From: Paragyromitra xinjiangensis
Taxonomy: Eukaryota > Ascomycota > Pezizomycetes > Pezizales > Discinaceae
Direction of reading: 5' to 3'
DNA: 64,000 nt
NCBI GenBank assembly: GCA_038503065.1
Contig: JBCAMK010000011.1
Span: 1,302,001-1,366,000 of the forward strand
Below, in pieces: positions 33,553 to 45,189 of the stretch. Both the position numbers and the translations under genes were made by a program. Each line of letters opens with the position of its first letter. The stretch's first letter is position 1. Below the pieces are notes generated by a model, which saw only the letters and a program-made list of their open reading frames with translations, did no database searches and was not told the DNA's origin.

Positions 33553-35365
33553 ATGTCAGTCTTGTCGCTATGTGAGGAAAATTCTCTTGGGATCCATGTT
33601 ACGGACATGGATATGGAGGATGAGGAATTCAAGAACCCATTGTTCGAGAAGTATGGAGTGGAGGTGACTGAGGAAGAAGTTGAGGAAAAGTTGCTGGAAA
33701 AAGTGGATGGGGAGGTTTCAACCAAGGACCGGAAACAATTATGGTTGATTTACTCCCTGCACCTAGCTGAAGCGTATGTCTCTAGAATATTTACCTTTTA
33801 TCTTACCATTTTTATTTCCGTTCAATATTGACACGTAAAAGCATCGTCGCGTCGAGCCTGCAACCGCAACTCTACATGCTCTTGCGTGATAGCCAGCTTT
33901 GCGGGAGCGTCAACTCCGCGTATTGGACTGGACTTGTCGAGACCGTGTTCGCCCTTGGATCAATTGCTGGTAGGTTCTTCTAAGAAACGCTAAGGGGCAA
34001 TTGAGAAGCTAAGGCAAATAACAGGTCTTTACTGGGGATGGATGGGCGACAAGCTTGGTCGGAGACCAGTCGCTCTGATCGGGATGCTAGGGTTATCGAT
34101 ATCTTGTGTGGTGATGGGCTTCAGTAACGGGCTCCTGAGCTGTTGTTTGATCCGCGCATTTGGTGGGCTTATGAGCTCTTCGATCCGTGTCTCGACAGCG
34201 ACAATGATCGGAGATGTTAGCGAGACATCGAGTGCGAAGGCTCGCAACTTTTCCAGACTCCCCCTCGTAGCTACGGGTGGCGTTGTTGGGCCTCTCTTGC
34301 AAGCCCTACTTGCGCACCGTTTCTCGTCCGAAAATGAAATCTGGAAGAGATTTCCTATTTTGAGCTCTCAGTTGGCATGCGCAACTTTAATGTTTATCGT
34401 CTTCTTGATCAACTTGGTCCTTCTCAAAGAGGTACGAAATATCGTCTATTTTTCACATCCTACATGCTAACAGCAGGCAGACTCTCCCCACCGCTTCCGC
34501 GGCCGAGAACTCCGACGAGGAGACTCAACCCCTCTATGACCGTCGCAGCGTCTCGTCCGAATTCTTAACAGAGAAAGATACATTCCTCGGCCAAGCCTCT
34601 GACCCACCGTCGGCTCCACGTAGAAGGGCTGCGTTCTTTAAGAACGACCGCCCAGATCCCATCAAATTTAGCGAGATCATGAAGGCACCCTCACTCATGA
34701 TCCTCCTCGCTTCGTACTCTTTCCTCTCGCTCCACTCTGCGTCATTCGACCAACTCCTTCCACTCCTTGGCAACTCTCCTACTGAGCATGGTGGCCTCGG
34801 CTTGCCTTGCTTTTTCTTGTCATTCGTGGTGCTGTTCGCCGGAATCTTAGCCGGTACCGTGATCTACTTGGGCTTCGCTAGATCTGTGCAGCGCCTTGGC
34901 CTCCTTCGCTTGTATCGCCTCTGCTGCTGGGTCTTCCCAGTAATCTACATCGCAACACCGCTCGTCTCTAAAGTTGCACGGTCGTCTGAAATTGCTGTAT
35001 GGATTTCCTCGGCATCGAGCATCTTCACCAAAACCCTTGTGACCGGATTCGCACAGACACTTGTCGTCTTTCTCGTCACCAATGCGAGTCCCGATGCCTA
35101 CTCGCTTGGGAGCATTATGGGATTTATGCAAGGCGCGAGTGTTTTCCGGTCTCTAGCGGTTGCGGGGACAGGAGTCGCATTCAGCTTGAGCGATGATGTG
35201 AGCATCGAGATGACCAACTACAGCCTTTGGGCTGCGATGGCTATCGTCTCGCTTGGTGGTGCAGGTGTGGCGTATTTTGTACGCGACCACCCTACCGTGC
35301 GAGACTATTCGTCGAGTTTAAAGTGGGAGGTTTGCTACGAGTCGCAGGAAGATCTTTCGCTATAA
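33553..35365 (+). CDS. Major facilitator superfamily transporter (ZIFL/YCR023C-like)
   Basis: Predicted 12-helix membrane transporter. Exons 33553..33773, 33842..33969, 34025..34431, 34481..35365 give 546 aa. The cytosolic N-terminus is acidic, followed by a helix and the loop 2-3 signature GLYWGWMGDKLGRRP (consensus GxxxDRxGRR). Further helices include SISCVVMGFSNGLLS, LIRAFGGLMSSS and ATLMFIVFLINLVLL. A long hydrophilic central loop (SDEETQPLYDRRS...) separates the two six-helix halves. The second half has PCFFLSFVVLFAGILAG and LWAAMAIVSLGGAGVAYFV. Charged loop and overall layout resemble fungal homologues of zinc-induced-facilitator-like proteins and yeast YCR023C; the substrate cannot be read from sequence. 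Upstream lies a Zn2Cys6 regulator. Confidence 0.88.
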
Positions 35366-37568
35366 GCGTGTGCGCATCTGAGCTGAATCACACGTGGCTA
35401 CGTGCCTATCATGTCGTGTACCAGCTCGCGATGAGGCCGAATCATTTCCTCCCTAACAATTGGTAGGGTCTGGCCTATCACTCATTTTCTCTCCATAGGG
35501 GCAGGTCACCCCGATACTTCTTTCTTGTTGATAACGGGATCCAGGATATCCTTTTTGTTCTTTCTCGTCTATCATTTCTGGTGTTTTATCCTCTCGTTTA
35601 GAGCATTTATCTTTTTCTTCATAATGCCCCCATTTTCCTTCCCCATTTTTTTCCTTGAATTGGAGTAGGTATATATGCTTGGGATTTGCTTGGTGGTACG
35701 CGCGTGTGCTTTTGGGAGGGCGGTTGTGCTTAGGAGAGTTGCTTTCGGGATGTGGATATTCTAACTACTATTACTGAGTTTCCTGTAACAAATATGGAGG
35801 ATGTTTCTTGTTGTGGCAGGTTTTATCGTTTCTTGTTATCTCCCCTTTTAGTCTCTGCTTTTTTGTTTCCTTTGTGTACTATTATCTGATCTCAAATGGA
35901 GTTTTTTTACCAAGGACACTAGCCCTGGGCGAACCTGGTTCGAACAGCTGCTATCAAATATCAGCAGCCTGTGAGATGAAGCGATAAGAGCCGACAAGTG
36001 AAGCACCTCTAGAAGTGTTTCATAGTGATGCTAGGCATAAATCCATATACGTCTAGTTGGCCTTTTTTTGTCGTATTGCAGGCGAGTCGTATCCTTCCAG
36101 CTATTATCACCCCATTCCAACCTAGTGATTTCATTGCACTTCGGGACTAAATACGCTATCTTCCTTAACTCTTTCTTCTAATCCTCCCACAAAACGCATT
36201 AGTAAGTGCTGCCCTATATACTATTTTCCAGCACTTTTCATCTCTTCTAAGAGGTAGTCGACCATAACATCTTTGAGGTACTCACAATATATTCCCAAGC
36301 TGAGTGAATCGCAAAAGTATGGCAAAAGGGACAGTGAGGTGTATGCCCCATGAATGTGTTTATAGGAGGACCTTGGCGCGGAGTGAAGTCAATCCATTAT
36401 ACTAAGGGCTAGGGTTGTAGATGGCATTAGCTGAGATAGCTCCTCTAGCCGCATCCCCGACATCACCACTTGGCTGTGTGGGTGGCATGGAAGCAAAAAT
36501 TCAAGATTACTAAGCTATCCCCATCATGCCCTACTATGTAACCAACTAACTGGAGTGATTCTTCGTATATAAATTTATTGAATCTTAGACCGTTAGTCCA
36601 TGATATGTTTCCGTTTTAATTTGAGATGGTTCATGCGGTATCACCAGCTGGAAGTTCTGAATCCGTTCTTTTAGGAAACCGTTCTGGGTACCTGCTCCAA
36701 AGGGAGGTGGCAGGCAAGGCTACATGTGGCACACTACCTTCGGATATTTTAAGTTAATTCTGAAGAATAATAAATTCATCAGTGGCTGACCACAGAAAGT
36801 CATTGACGGTTAGACTATTCTATTTTAGCTTTATTTTGGCGCGGCTTCCTGTTGCAGAGTGTCTCAAGGGTTGCTTTGGCTGCTCAGCGTGAAGGAGAGC
36901 TGAAATCAGATGCGCCATCTTAACAATTCCATCATTACCTGCATATTTTTTGGTCGATCAATATGAGGCAGGGTTCTTCATTCCATTCAGGCCGAGGATA
37001 AGGCTGCTAAGATAGGCTGATAAGGTAGGAGAGGCTATCGTCGGCCCGCAACTAGCTACCCTACAAGTACATCTGTAGAGTAGTTTACGCCGTAGGTAGC
37101 CTATTGGCTTTTTTTTCTTTCCCCGCTGTATCCTAAAGAGAAACGACTGGGTACTGAATTTGTCAAAGCCGCAGATTTGTAAGAACCAAGAGAGAAAACG
37201 AGGAAGGGTTACGCAACAGCGGAAGCGGGGGAGGCGAGATCGGGTGTTCCGACGAATGGTATGCAGATGTCGCCATCCAATCTGGAGGTGTGGTTACATA
37301 ACTAAGTGAATAAGCAGAAATAGGAAGAAAGCTTCTTTTTGTTCCTTCAGCCTAGAGCTGAGATTTCTGGGAATTACTATAAAGTCTCCCTTTTCCTCTT
37401 TTGACTTCTCATCTTCCTTTCTCTACTTTCCTCATCGAATTCGCTCTGCATCACTATCATCGCTATCCCTCGTGGCTGAGGCTGTTTAACCGTTTTTATT
37501 TCCCCACATAACTCTATTCCCCCTCCCCCAATCAGCTGTAGCAATCCCTCTACAGAGGCCCATTGACA
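35366..37568. other. Intergenic, about 2.2 kb
   Basis: No gene supported on either strand. T-rich 3' flank of the MFS gene (35500-35900) and a C/T-rich segment just upstream of cystathionine gamma-lyase (about 37380-37560), probably its leader. Confidence 0.5.
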
Positions 37569-38905
37569 ATGACTATTCCAACTATCCCCGTAGAAGAAGT
37601 GCCTCGTTTTGCCAAAGATACCCGTGGTTTTGCTACTCGTGCAGTCCAAGCTGGTTCTTCGCACGACCCTGTTACTGGTGCCGTTATCACTCCTGTAAGC
37701 ACTTTTTTCACTAACCCCCCCCCCACCTCCAAAGAAAATAAAAAGCAAAAAACTACCAACAAAATGAGGGGAAAAGTCTAACAGTCCTCGTGTAGATATC
37801 TCTCTCCACCACTTTCGCACAAACCTCTGTTGGTTCCCCAATTGGCCTTTACGAATACTCTCGCTGCTCCAACCCTAATCGCGATAATTTCGAGCACGCC
37901 GTAGCATCCCTCGAAGGGGCCTCGTACGCTCTTGCTTTCTCCTCAGGCTCTGCTACTACTGCCACAATCCTCCAATCCCTCGCATCTGGCTCTCATATCA
38001 TCTCCATCTCCGATATCTATGGTGGGACCCACCGCTACTTCACTAAGGTGGCCGCAGCGCATGGTGTCCGCGTTACATTCACCGGCATGCTCGAAGTCGA
38101 CGCCCGTAATTTGATCCAGGAAAATACCAAACTCATCTGGATTGAAACTCCGAGTAACCCAACCTTGGGCCTTGTCGATATTAGGGCTGTGGCCGACATT
38201 GCTCACCAGCATGGTATCCTTGTGGTAGTCGATAACACATTCCTCTCACCATACGTCCAGAACCCGCTGGAACACGGAGCGGATATCGTTGTCCATTCCG
38301 TAACCAAGTACATCAATGGCCATTCTGATGTGTTGATGGGTGTTGCAGCTTTCAACTCCCCAGAGCTAAACGACCGCCTCTCATTCTTGCAGAACGCGAT
38401 CGGTGCGGTACCAAGTCCGTTTGACTGCTGGCTTGCCCACCGTGGTTTGAAAACCCTCCATCTACGAGCCCGCGCCGCGACGGAGAATGCAACTGCCATT
38501 GCGACCGCCCTCGAATCTTCCCAACATATCCTTTCCGTCAATTACCCCGGCCTTGCCTCACACCCACAGCGCAAGGTGGCACTGAAGCAGCACCGCAAAG
38601 GGATGGGCGGTGGGATGGTGTCATTCCGCATTAAGGGTGGACGGGAAGCGGCGGAGAAGTTTTGCCAGGAGACGAAGGTTTTTACATTGGCAGAGTCTCT
38701 AGGTGGGGTGGAGAGTTTGTGTGAGCTGCCGGCGAGCATGACGCATGCGACGATACCGCGAGAGGAGAGAGAGAAGAGTGGAGTGTATGACGATTTGATC
38801 AGGTTGAGTGTAGGGATTGAGGATGTGGATGATCTTGTGGGGGATATCGTGGGAGCGCTGGAGAGGGTTGCACAATATGTGAAAGAGAGTGCGATTAAAG
38901 CGTAG
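37569..38905 (+). CDS. CYS3: Cystathionine gamma-lyase
   Basis: PLP enzyme of reverse transsulfuration: cleaves cystathionine to cysteine, ammonia and 2-oxobutyrate in the cytosol. Exons 37569..37694 and 37796..38905 (phase 0) give 411 aa, the normal size. The Cys/Met-metabolism PLP signature is HSVTKYINGHSD, with the Schiff-base lysine at about residue 213. Other family marks are GFATRAVQAGSSHDPVTGAVITP, YEYSRCSNPNRDNFE, SGSATTATILQSL, YGGTHRYF, ETPSNPTLGLVDI and the C-terminal SLGGVESLCELPASMTH...RLSVGIED. The presence of the SLGGVES and GIED blocks with gamma-lyase-type spacing favours cystathionine gamma-lyase over gamma-synthase, beta-lyase or methionine gamma-lyase. Confidence 0.93.
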
Positions 38906-39708
38906 TTGGCATCATCTTTCTTTGCTCATTCCCAAAGAATCGCACGGGGCGATAATTCCGCCATGAGTGGGCTAATAGACGATCCTCTTTTCCCCCTGTT
39001 CTGGGGGTTTCTTCTCTCTTGACTCTCCCTGAGGCGTTTGTTGGAATTATCTGTATATATACCTACTTAAACTACTTTACTTTACAGGCAAATATTTATC
39101 CCTCTCTATTGTTTCCATATTCCCTTTAAATGTGATTACTTTCAAGTTAGAATTTGATGGGCATTAGTTCCCGTTTCTTTGTTTTTGAGCAGGGTAAGAT
39201 TAAAAAGGCCTATCGCGATGATGGCACTTATCTCAGGACTGAATATATTATCGGCTGATGGCAGAAACGCTTAGGGGGAGGGCTAGGGCTCATAGTAAAT
39301 CCCTAGGCAATATGTGCAGATCATCATTTATCACCCAGGTGTTCATTTTTCACAATTTGAGAGCGGGTAACTTAAGTTTTCACAGGCAGTGATCATCACC
39401 ATACGTGTTATGATGACTTGAGAAAAATACAATAGAACACAAACTCTATGGAGGATATACCTTTTTCCCAAAATCCCTTGGAATGCCTGTGGCTATTAAT
39501 ACAGTTAACTTGTAAACCTTTGTGCGCGCCTAGAAATGCCCTTTTCCTGATAAAAATTGAATTAACCATCGATTCCCTGCTCCTTGACCCCTGGCCCATC
39601 GTTATGTACGCCTCATCCGAATCCAACCATGTCCTACGTAGAAGAGACCCGTCTTCGTTCCTTCGTCCCCTTCTGGTATCTTCTTATCCGCTGCAAAAAA
39701 TTCTCTGT
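38906..39708. other. Intergenic: convergent 3' flanks
   Basis: About 800 bp between cystathionine gamma-lyase (+) and V-ATPase c'' (-). AT-rich; no gene supported. Confidence 0.5.
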
Positions 39709-40602
39709 TCAACTGAATTCATCCGCCTTCCCAGCAATCAACAACCCGATGATCAAACCAAACAGCCCCAAAACACTCCCAAAGATCTCAATAACCAGAA
39801 TCTTGACAAACAACGCTGGGTCTGCAGCATCCGCAAGCGCCGCAGACGAACCGGTGATGCCAACAGCAACACCACAGACAAGGTTGCAGATGCCAACCGT
39901 CAAGCCACCCCAAAAGATGGCCCAACCTGTGTAATAGTTACTTTCAGTGAAGAGATCCGTTTGAGGTACGTCGTTAAGCTTTGCAGAGAAAACAATGCCT
40001 AGCATGGATTAGCAGATGGTGAGAGATGACGAGAGAGGTGATAGGTGGGATGTCGAACTCATGATGACGCCGTATATGGCAACAACTTCACAGAAAATAA
40101 TAGAGATTAGATTCTTGGTGCGGATACGGGGTGCTCGTACTCCTCCGCCGATAATGCTCGAACCAGTTACAAAAATTCCCCTGTAGCATTCGCGTGAGTT
40201 CTGCCCTGTGGTAGATATGGCAGGGTGGTGGAATCTATACCATGCTGCTCCAACAACACTGAGGCCTATACAGAGTGCCACACCCAACGAGGCCCATGCG
40301 TATGGTGATGTTTCTTCAAGAAAACGGCCGACCTAAATCATCGCTTGTGGTTAATGAAGGGAAAAAAAAGGGGGGGGGGGGCTGGTAAGATTCGGAGGAA
40401 AAGAATGTACATTAAAAGCTTCACCGTCACCATTGAAAAGCATGTCTATCTATCACCGTTAATTACCTCCTCCCGGTGGTGAGGAAAAACCCCTCGAGGG
40501 AGAAGGGTGCGCGTTGGCTGAAGAAGTAGACTTACAAGCCCCGACAACAACTACAGCAGTAGTGAGACCCCCGTAGCGAGAGTAAGAACCGTAGTACCCC
40601 AT
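39709..40602 (-). CDS. VMA16: V-type ATPase proteolipid subunit c''
   Basis: Membrane rotor subunit of the vacuolar H+-ATPase V0 sector. Five exons, 40602..40536, 40445..40411, 40332..40241, 40180..40059, 39998..39709, give 201 aa. Residues: [12 protein letters not shown] start, first helix [20 protein letters not shown], then [58 protein letters not shown] with the essential buried glutamate, and a final glycine-rich helix pair ([19 protein letters not shown]...[16 protein letters not shown]). The c'' subunit differs from c and c' by the extra N-terminal helix and the FLEETSPY segment, both present. The intron at 40410..40333 contains a 12-G run on the plus strand (40370-40381). Divergent from RPN7 with 389 bp between starts. 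Confidence 0.95.
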
Positions 40603-40991
40603 GGCGCGAGTGTTTTCAAAGTGAGAGAACAGAGTCGTGATATCTGGAGAGGCGGAATATGTGAGGGCTTGTTGTTCCGGGAGTGATCGTGAAGTTTGGG
40701 TGAGGCAGACTTAGTCGACGTGATGTGGGGCTTAACTAACGTCGCATGTGTGGCTGGTGCTGATTATGTCATCCGCCTCGATGACCGTGGGTCAACACCA
40801 ATCAATCTTTACCTCTATAGATCTTCAACCTTCTTTATCATCTCCATCAGCATCACGGTTTTGCTTCTACTCTTGTCTGCTTGATAATTTCTATCTCTCT
40901 CTCATCTACTTTCATCTCCTCCATCTCGGCGTTACTAAATTCCAGCTTCCTGCTAACATTTAAGCTAAACCGTCGATAATACCCCTCCAAT
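40603..40991. promoter_or_regulatory. Divergent promoter region, VMA16 / RPN7
   Basis: The 389 bp between two divergent start codons must hold both promoters. The RPN7-proximal 150 bp is strongly C/T-rich on the plus strand (TCTTTATCATCTCC, CTCTCTCATC), as in many fungal leaders. I did not find a clear proteasome-associated control element. Confidence 0.5.
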
Positions 40992-42486
40992 ATGGGCTCG
41001 GACCCGCAATATGCTTCCTATCCCAACCTATTGCTTTCGCAACACATATTCACCCTTAAAACTCCATCCCTAAGCTCTGTCCATGCGACCGCCCACAAAA
41101 CCTTGACTTCGTCCATCAAGGAACATTCTCAGGCCCCGCTGTACCGCTACCTGGCGCATCCAACAGATGGTATTCTTTCAGGCAAAATTGACTGGGACGA
41201 GAAGCATTACGAATCACTGAAGAAAAGTAACGATGATGAGCTGGAGGGGTACGAGAAGGAGCTGAAAGAAGCAGAGGAGAAGGCTGGTGAGTCGGAGGTT
41301 GTGGAGGCTATGGGGAAGAAAGCGGAATTCTGGGCGAGGGTCGTCGATAAGGTTGGTTAATCCACCTACCTGCGATTGTTAAACTTTCCATGGGGTCGTT
41401 TTGTGTTGTGATGCTTGAATAATTTCCTAACGTAGAAGCAAACGCCGTGGCTTAATTTGTCAATCTCTAGGAGAAAGCTCTTGCCGCCTATGAAGAGTTG
41501 TACGCAAAAACCCCAACTCTTGGTGCAAAAATCGACATCGTCCTCGCCATAATCCGTATGGAAATGTTCTATGATGACAAAATGGGTGTGAAGAAGAGCG
41601 TTGAGCGGGCTAGGCGGTAACTATAGTCTGTACCTCCAAGCTACCATTATAAATTCCTAACCTTGTCCGCAGTCTCATTGACACTGGCGGTGACTGGGAC
41701 CGTCGTAACCGTTTAAAATCCTACACCGGCCTCCACCTCCTCACTAGTCGTCAATACTCTGAAGCTGCGCCATTACTACTAGACTCACTCTCCACGTTCA
41801 CATCTACGGAAATTTGCACATACTCAACCCTCGTCTTATACGCAGTCCTCGCTGGTACCATCTCACTAAATCGTGTCGACTTCAAGGCGAAAGTAATTGA
41901 CTCAGCCGAAGTCCTTGCTGTTCTCGGATCTAGAAGTGGTGGAGCTGTTTCTGCGGGTGATGTAGAGATGATAGATGCTGATATGGAGAATACGGATGGG
42001 TATTCTTCTCTCGAGACGTTGGTAAACAGTTTGTATTTGTGTGATTACAAGAGCTTCTTTGTAGCGCTTGCAGAGGTGGAAGAACGTTTCTTGAGTAGGG
42101 ATCGCATATTGGCAGAGCATAAAGCTTGGTACGGATTATCTGCGATACTATAAAAGCTCAAGAGCTAACACGAACGTAGGTACGTCCGCGATATGAGGAG
42201 GCGAGCATACGCCCAGCTTCTCGAATCTTATCGCGTTGTCGGGCTAGAAAGCATGGCTAACGCCTTTGGAGTCTCTGTGGAGTGGCTTGACCGCGACCTT
42301 TCCAAATTTATCCCTTCTAAAAAGTTGAATTGTACAATTGACCGTGTCAACGGCGTCATTGAGACCAACAGGCCTGACGATAAAAACAAGCAGTATCAAG
42401 ATGTAGTTAAGCAGGGTGATCAGCTGCTCACTAAGCTGCAGAAATTTGGGCAGGCTGTTAGATTGAGAGGCAGTGAAAGGGCCTAA
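40992..42486 (+). CDS. RPN7: 26S proteasome regulatory subunit Rpn7
   Basis: Non-ATPase subunit of the 19S lid that helps hold lid and base together. Exons 40992..41351, 41471..41616, 41673..42128 and 42180..42486 join in phase, giving 422 aa, as expected. The N-terminus has PNLLLSQHIFTL and the family block EKALAAYEELYAKTPTLGAKIDIVLAIIRMEMFY, then LIDTGGDWDRRNRLKSYTGLHLL. The helical repeat and PCI domain cover the second half, with ESMANAFGVSVEWLDRDLSKFI as the winged-helix core and CTIDRVNGVIETNRPD following. The last exon ends in QGDQLLTKLQKFGQAVRLRGSERA. Shares a short divergent promoter with VMA16. Confidence 0.96.
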
Positions 42487-43857
42487 GTTGCGTTGTAGTT
42501 ATCTAGAAATTGAAGACGGGGAAATGAATAGAACGAATTATCACGGGGCGTACGATTGTAAAAAAAATTAGGATAGCAATCCTTCGCGTTTTGAGGGAAT
42601 AGTGACAGTTTAACTAAAATAAGAAGCAGTCTCTTGTATGAGACAATTTATAAACTAAATAGTACTCTAAAGTAAGTGATAATTGAGCTCGTAGTGTTAG
42701 TGGCCAATTGCGCCACTGTTGTTTACTTGTTAGCTGCCTATTATGATTATGCCATCATTAGATAATATTTAGCATTTGTTGAGCTATATTTCTTTAGTGA
42801 GCTGATTCTCAATCAAAGATATCCCACTGCTCGGGACCTGATAATAGCACTCGCACGAGATTTCTACCCTGAGCAAGTAAGGTAGGAGGGGCTGTGATGG
42901 TTCAAGAAACTTGGTCCGGGTTACTAGTATGAAGTTTAAGACAAGTCTAGCACTAAATTTCCGTCCTCTTTGTGTTATTGCGAGTTATGGAAAATGAACC
43001 TTATAGATGCCAAATTAAGAAAAATCTCTACGTATTTCCTTAAAGTTATATCCTATTCTTTGATATACATATTCGCACGGCCACGATCCACCGACTTTAC
43101 TTGAGGAGGGCTCGGCTATAGGCAAATGCACCTAAAGCTACATGTAGCATAGTAGCTCGATGGGTTATTTAATAACAGCACACTATAACCTAGGTCGCCA
43201 AGCGAAGCTAACGAGGCGAAATGAATGTTCAACAACAGTAGCACAACAGATTGATTGAGTGATGGGATATGACGTGACGTTATGTTCGTGAAGCACCCGT
43301 GCCATAATTCCTCGAAAACGAGACAGGTTGTTAGGCTACAGCGGTGTTCTTCACAGCTTTCTTCAATTATAGTAAGAATAGAAATTTGGCTTTGACCTAC
43401 AACTGTAGGTGTGATAGGAACAGGAAGTCGAGAGCTTTGAGTGTGTGCACCTTGATTACCCTTGATACTTAAACCGTACTTAATGGGATTGGTGGAGGGA
43501 CAAGGGAGGTTGAACTTAGCGGTAACAATGAATCTTACTGGGTGTGTATTATGGTGTTTATCACGGAAATGGGTCCTGAAAACTGCAAAAATAGTGGGAA
43601 TACACAGCATACGAAAATTAACGTCACATAACTGGTGCTAACAATCCTCGTAGTTGAGCATTTCACATAATTTAGACTCAGCAGCAGCATATGAAAAATG
43701 TAAATCTTCCTACCAAGCAAAGGGAGTTAGGGGAAATACACAAGACTAGAACACTTCCCAACCCAAGGTCTCCAGATATTTTAAAGTGTAACATCATGTC
43801 TTATTTCGTCAGATACATGAAGGGCTATTCAAAAAATATCGATAATCTTCCCGGCCC
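42487..43857. other. Intergenic, about 1.4 kb
   Basis: AT-rich and without a supported gene. A 164-codon minus-strand frame (43116..43610) has no recognisable family, composition or splice context. One TACATGTA at 43139. Confidence 0.5.
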
Positions 43858-45189
43858 CTAGAGGGTGATGACAATTTTTCCGCCGGTTGTTCCTTCCCAT
43901 ATATCCCTTAGCCCTTCTTCAGCTTCTTCCAACGGCAAAACCTTGCCAATTCTTGGCTCAATCTCTTTCGTTACAACAAATGAAATTAAATCTTTGAACT
44001 CCTCGAGAGTGCCGACATAGGCCCCTTCGACAGAAATTTGGTTGACAAGTAGCTTCCTTAGGTCAATTACGGCTTCAGCTCCACCCTGTACCCCACAAAT
44101 TACAATAGTTCCACCAGCACGAACTGAATCTACCGAGTGCTTCCAAGTCGCGGCACCAACAGTATCGAAAACTGCATCCACTGGTTGTGGGAGCTTTGCC
44201 CCCGCCGCAAACGTCCTATGTGCACCGAGGCTCTCGGCCAAGCGTCTCTTTCCTTCTGTGCGTCCAGCCACCCAAACTTGCATCCCCGCTGCAGATCCCA
44301 TTTGGATCAAGGCTGTTGAAACACCGCCGGAAGCTCCCTGGATGAGCATCGTTTGCCCTGCTCGCAGCCTAGATTTCGTAAAGAGCATTCGATATGCGGT
44401 GAGCCATGCGGTTCCGAGGACAGAACCGGCAATTGCTGAGAGCTCTTTAGGGCGTGGGACGGCGTTGCGTTTCGGGACGGCAACGTATTCAGCTAGTGTA
44501 CCATGATGTATATCACTGATAACGTGACGATTTGGATCGAGCGTTTCATCACCTTTCCAGTCGGCATCGCCCATAACCGGATACAGGATGACCTCGGTGC
44601 CATCATCAAGAGTGCCACAACCGTCCATACCAAGAATGCGAGGGAATGTCAGGAGAGGATGGCCTATACCACGAAGGGTCCAAACATCATGCCAATTCAG
44701 ACTAGCAGCTGCGACCTTCACTCTCACCCAACCTTCAGGCACATCCGGAACCTGGCGCCTACCGAATCTGATGCCTGAAAGAGGATTTTCGAAGTTTGGC
44801 TCACTGGCGTAGACCGTAGTCATTGTCTCTTTATCGCGCGTGTTTTTGGTGATGGTCAATGATTGGATTTTATCTTCTTCGAGAGTGAAGTAGAAGTCGA
44901 GTTTGAATGGTTCAGTGATGCCGTACTCGGTGAAATTTCCATCGATCGTGAAGTCGACTACGGTTTGGCCATGGATTTCTATAATCTCAGTGGCTATAAG
45001 GCTGACATTGGAACCGATGAATTGCTTGTCGCTCCATTGCCTGATGGCAGCTTTACCGCGACGCTCGGTGCCCTCGTCGACGAGGACAGCCTGCTCAACG
45101 AAAATATCTATGAGCTTCTCGGTATCCAATTTGTTGGCTGCGTCGATGAACTCCGCGATAGGCTTGGAGGAGATTTGGATTTGAGACAT
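43858..45189 (-). CDS. SnoaL-like domain fused to MDR (quinone-reductase-like) oxidoreductase
   Basis: A single uninterrupted exon encodes 443 aa with two domains. Residues about 6-118 form a SnoaL/NTF2-like fold (PIAEFIDAANKLDTEKLIDIF...RGKAAIRQWSDKQFIG...VDFTIDGNFTEYGITEPFKLDFYFTLEEDKIQSL). After a short linker a second methionine (MTTVYASEPNFENPL) begins a medium-chain dehydrogenase/reductase: SLNWHDVWTLRG, GMDGCGTLDDGTEV, GTAWLTAYRMLF, the NAD(P)H-binding motif QGASGGVSTALIQMG, and a C-terminal GGKIVITL. No four-cysteine structural zinc lobe is visible, so it is probably a zinc-free quinone-oxidoreductase type. Substrate unknown. The domain order looks like two bacterial-type proteins joined; the absence of introns contrasts with all neighbours. 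Confidence 0.9.
   Translation of the reverse strand: MSQIQISSKPIAEFIDAANKLDTEKLIDIFVEQAVLVDEGTERRGKAAIRQWSDKQFIGSNVSLIATEIIEIHGQTVVDFTIDGNFTEYGITEPFKLDFYFTLEEDKIQSLTITKNTRDKETMTTVYASEPNFENPLSGIRFGRRQVPDVPEGWVRVKVAAASLNWHDVWTLRGIGHPLLTFPRILGMDGCGTLDDGTEVILYPVMGDADWKGDETLDPNRHVISDIHHGTLAEYVAVPKRNAVPRPKELSAIAGSVLGTAWLTAYRMLFTKSRLRAGQTMLIQGASGGVSTALIQMGSAAGMQVWVAGRTEGKRRLAESLGAHRTFAAGAKLPQPVDAVFDTVGAATWKHSVDSVRAGGTIVICGVQGGAEAVIDLRKLLVNQISVEGAYVGTLEEFKDLISFVVTKEIEPRIGKVLPLEEAEEGLRDIWEGTTGGKIVITL

Noticed and set aside
35930..35960. GGTTCGAAC resembling a tRNA B-box
   Set aside because: The following bases do not complete the GGTTCGANNCC box and no cloverleaf can be folded around it.
39448..40002. 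184-codon plus-strand open frame
   Set aside because: It is the antisense of the last V-ATPase c'' exon, where the minus-strand protein is unmistakable.
43116..43610. 164-codon minus-strand open frame
   Set aside because: Sequence is unlike any protein family I know and lies in AT-rich flanking DNA; probably chance.
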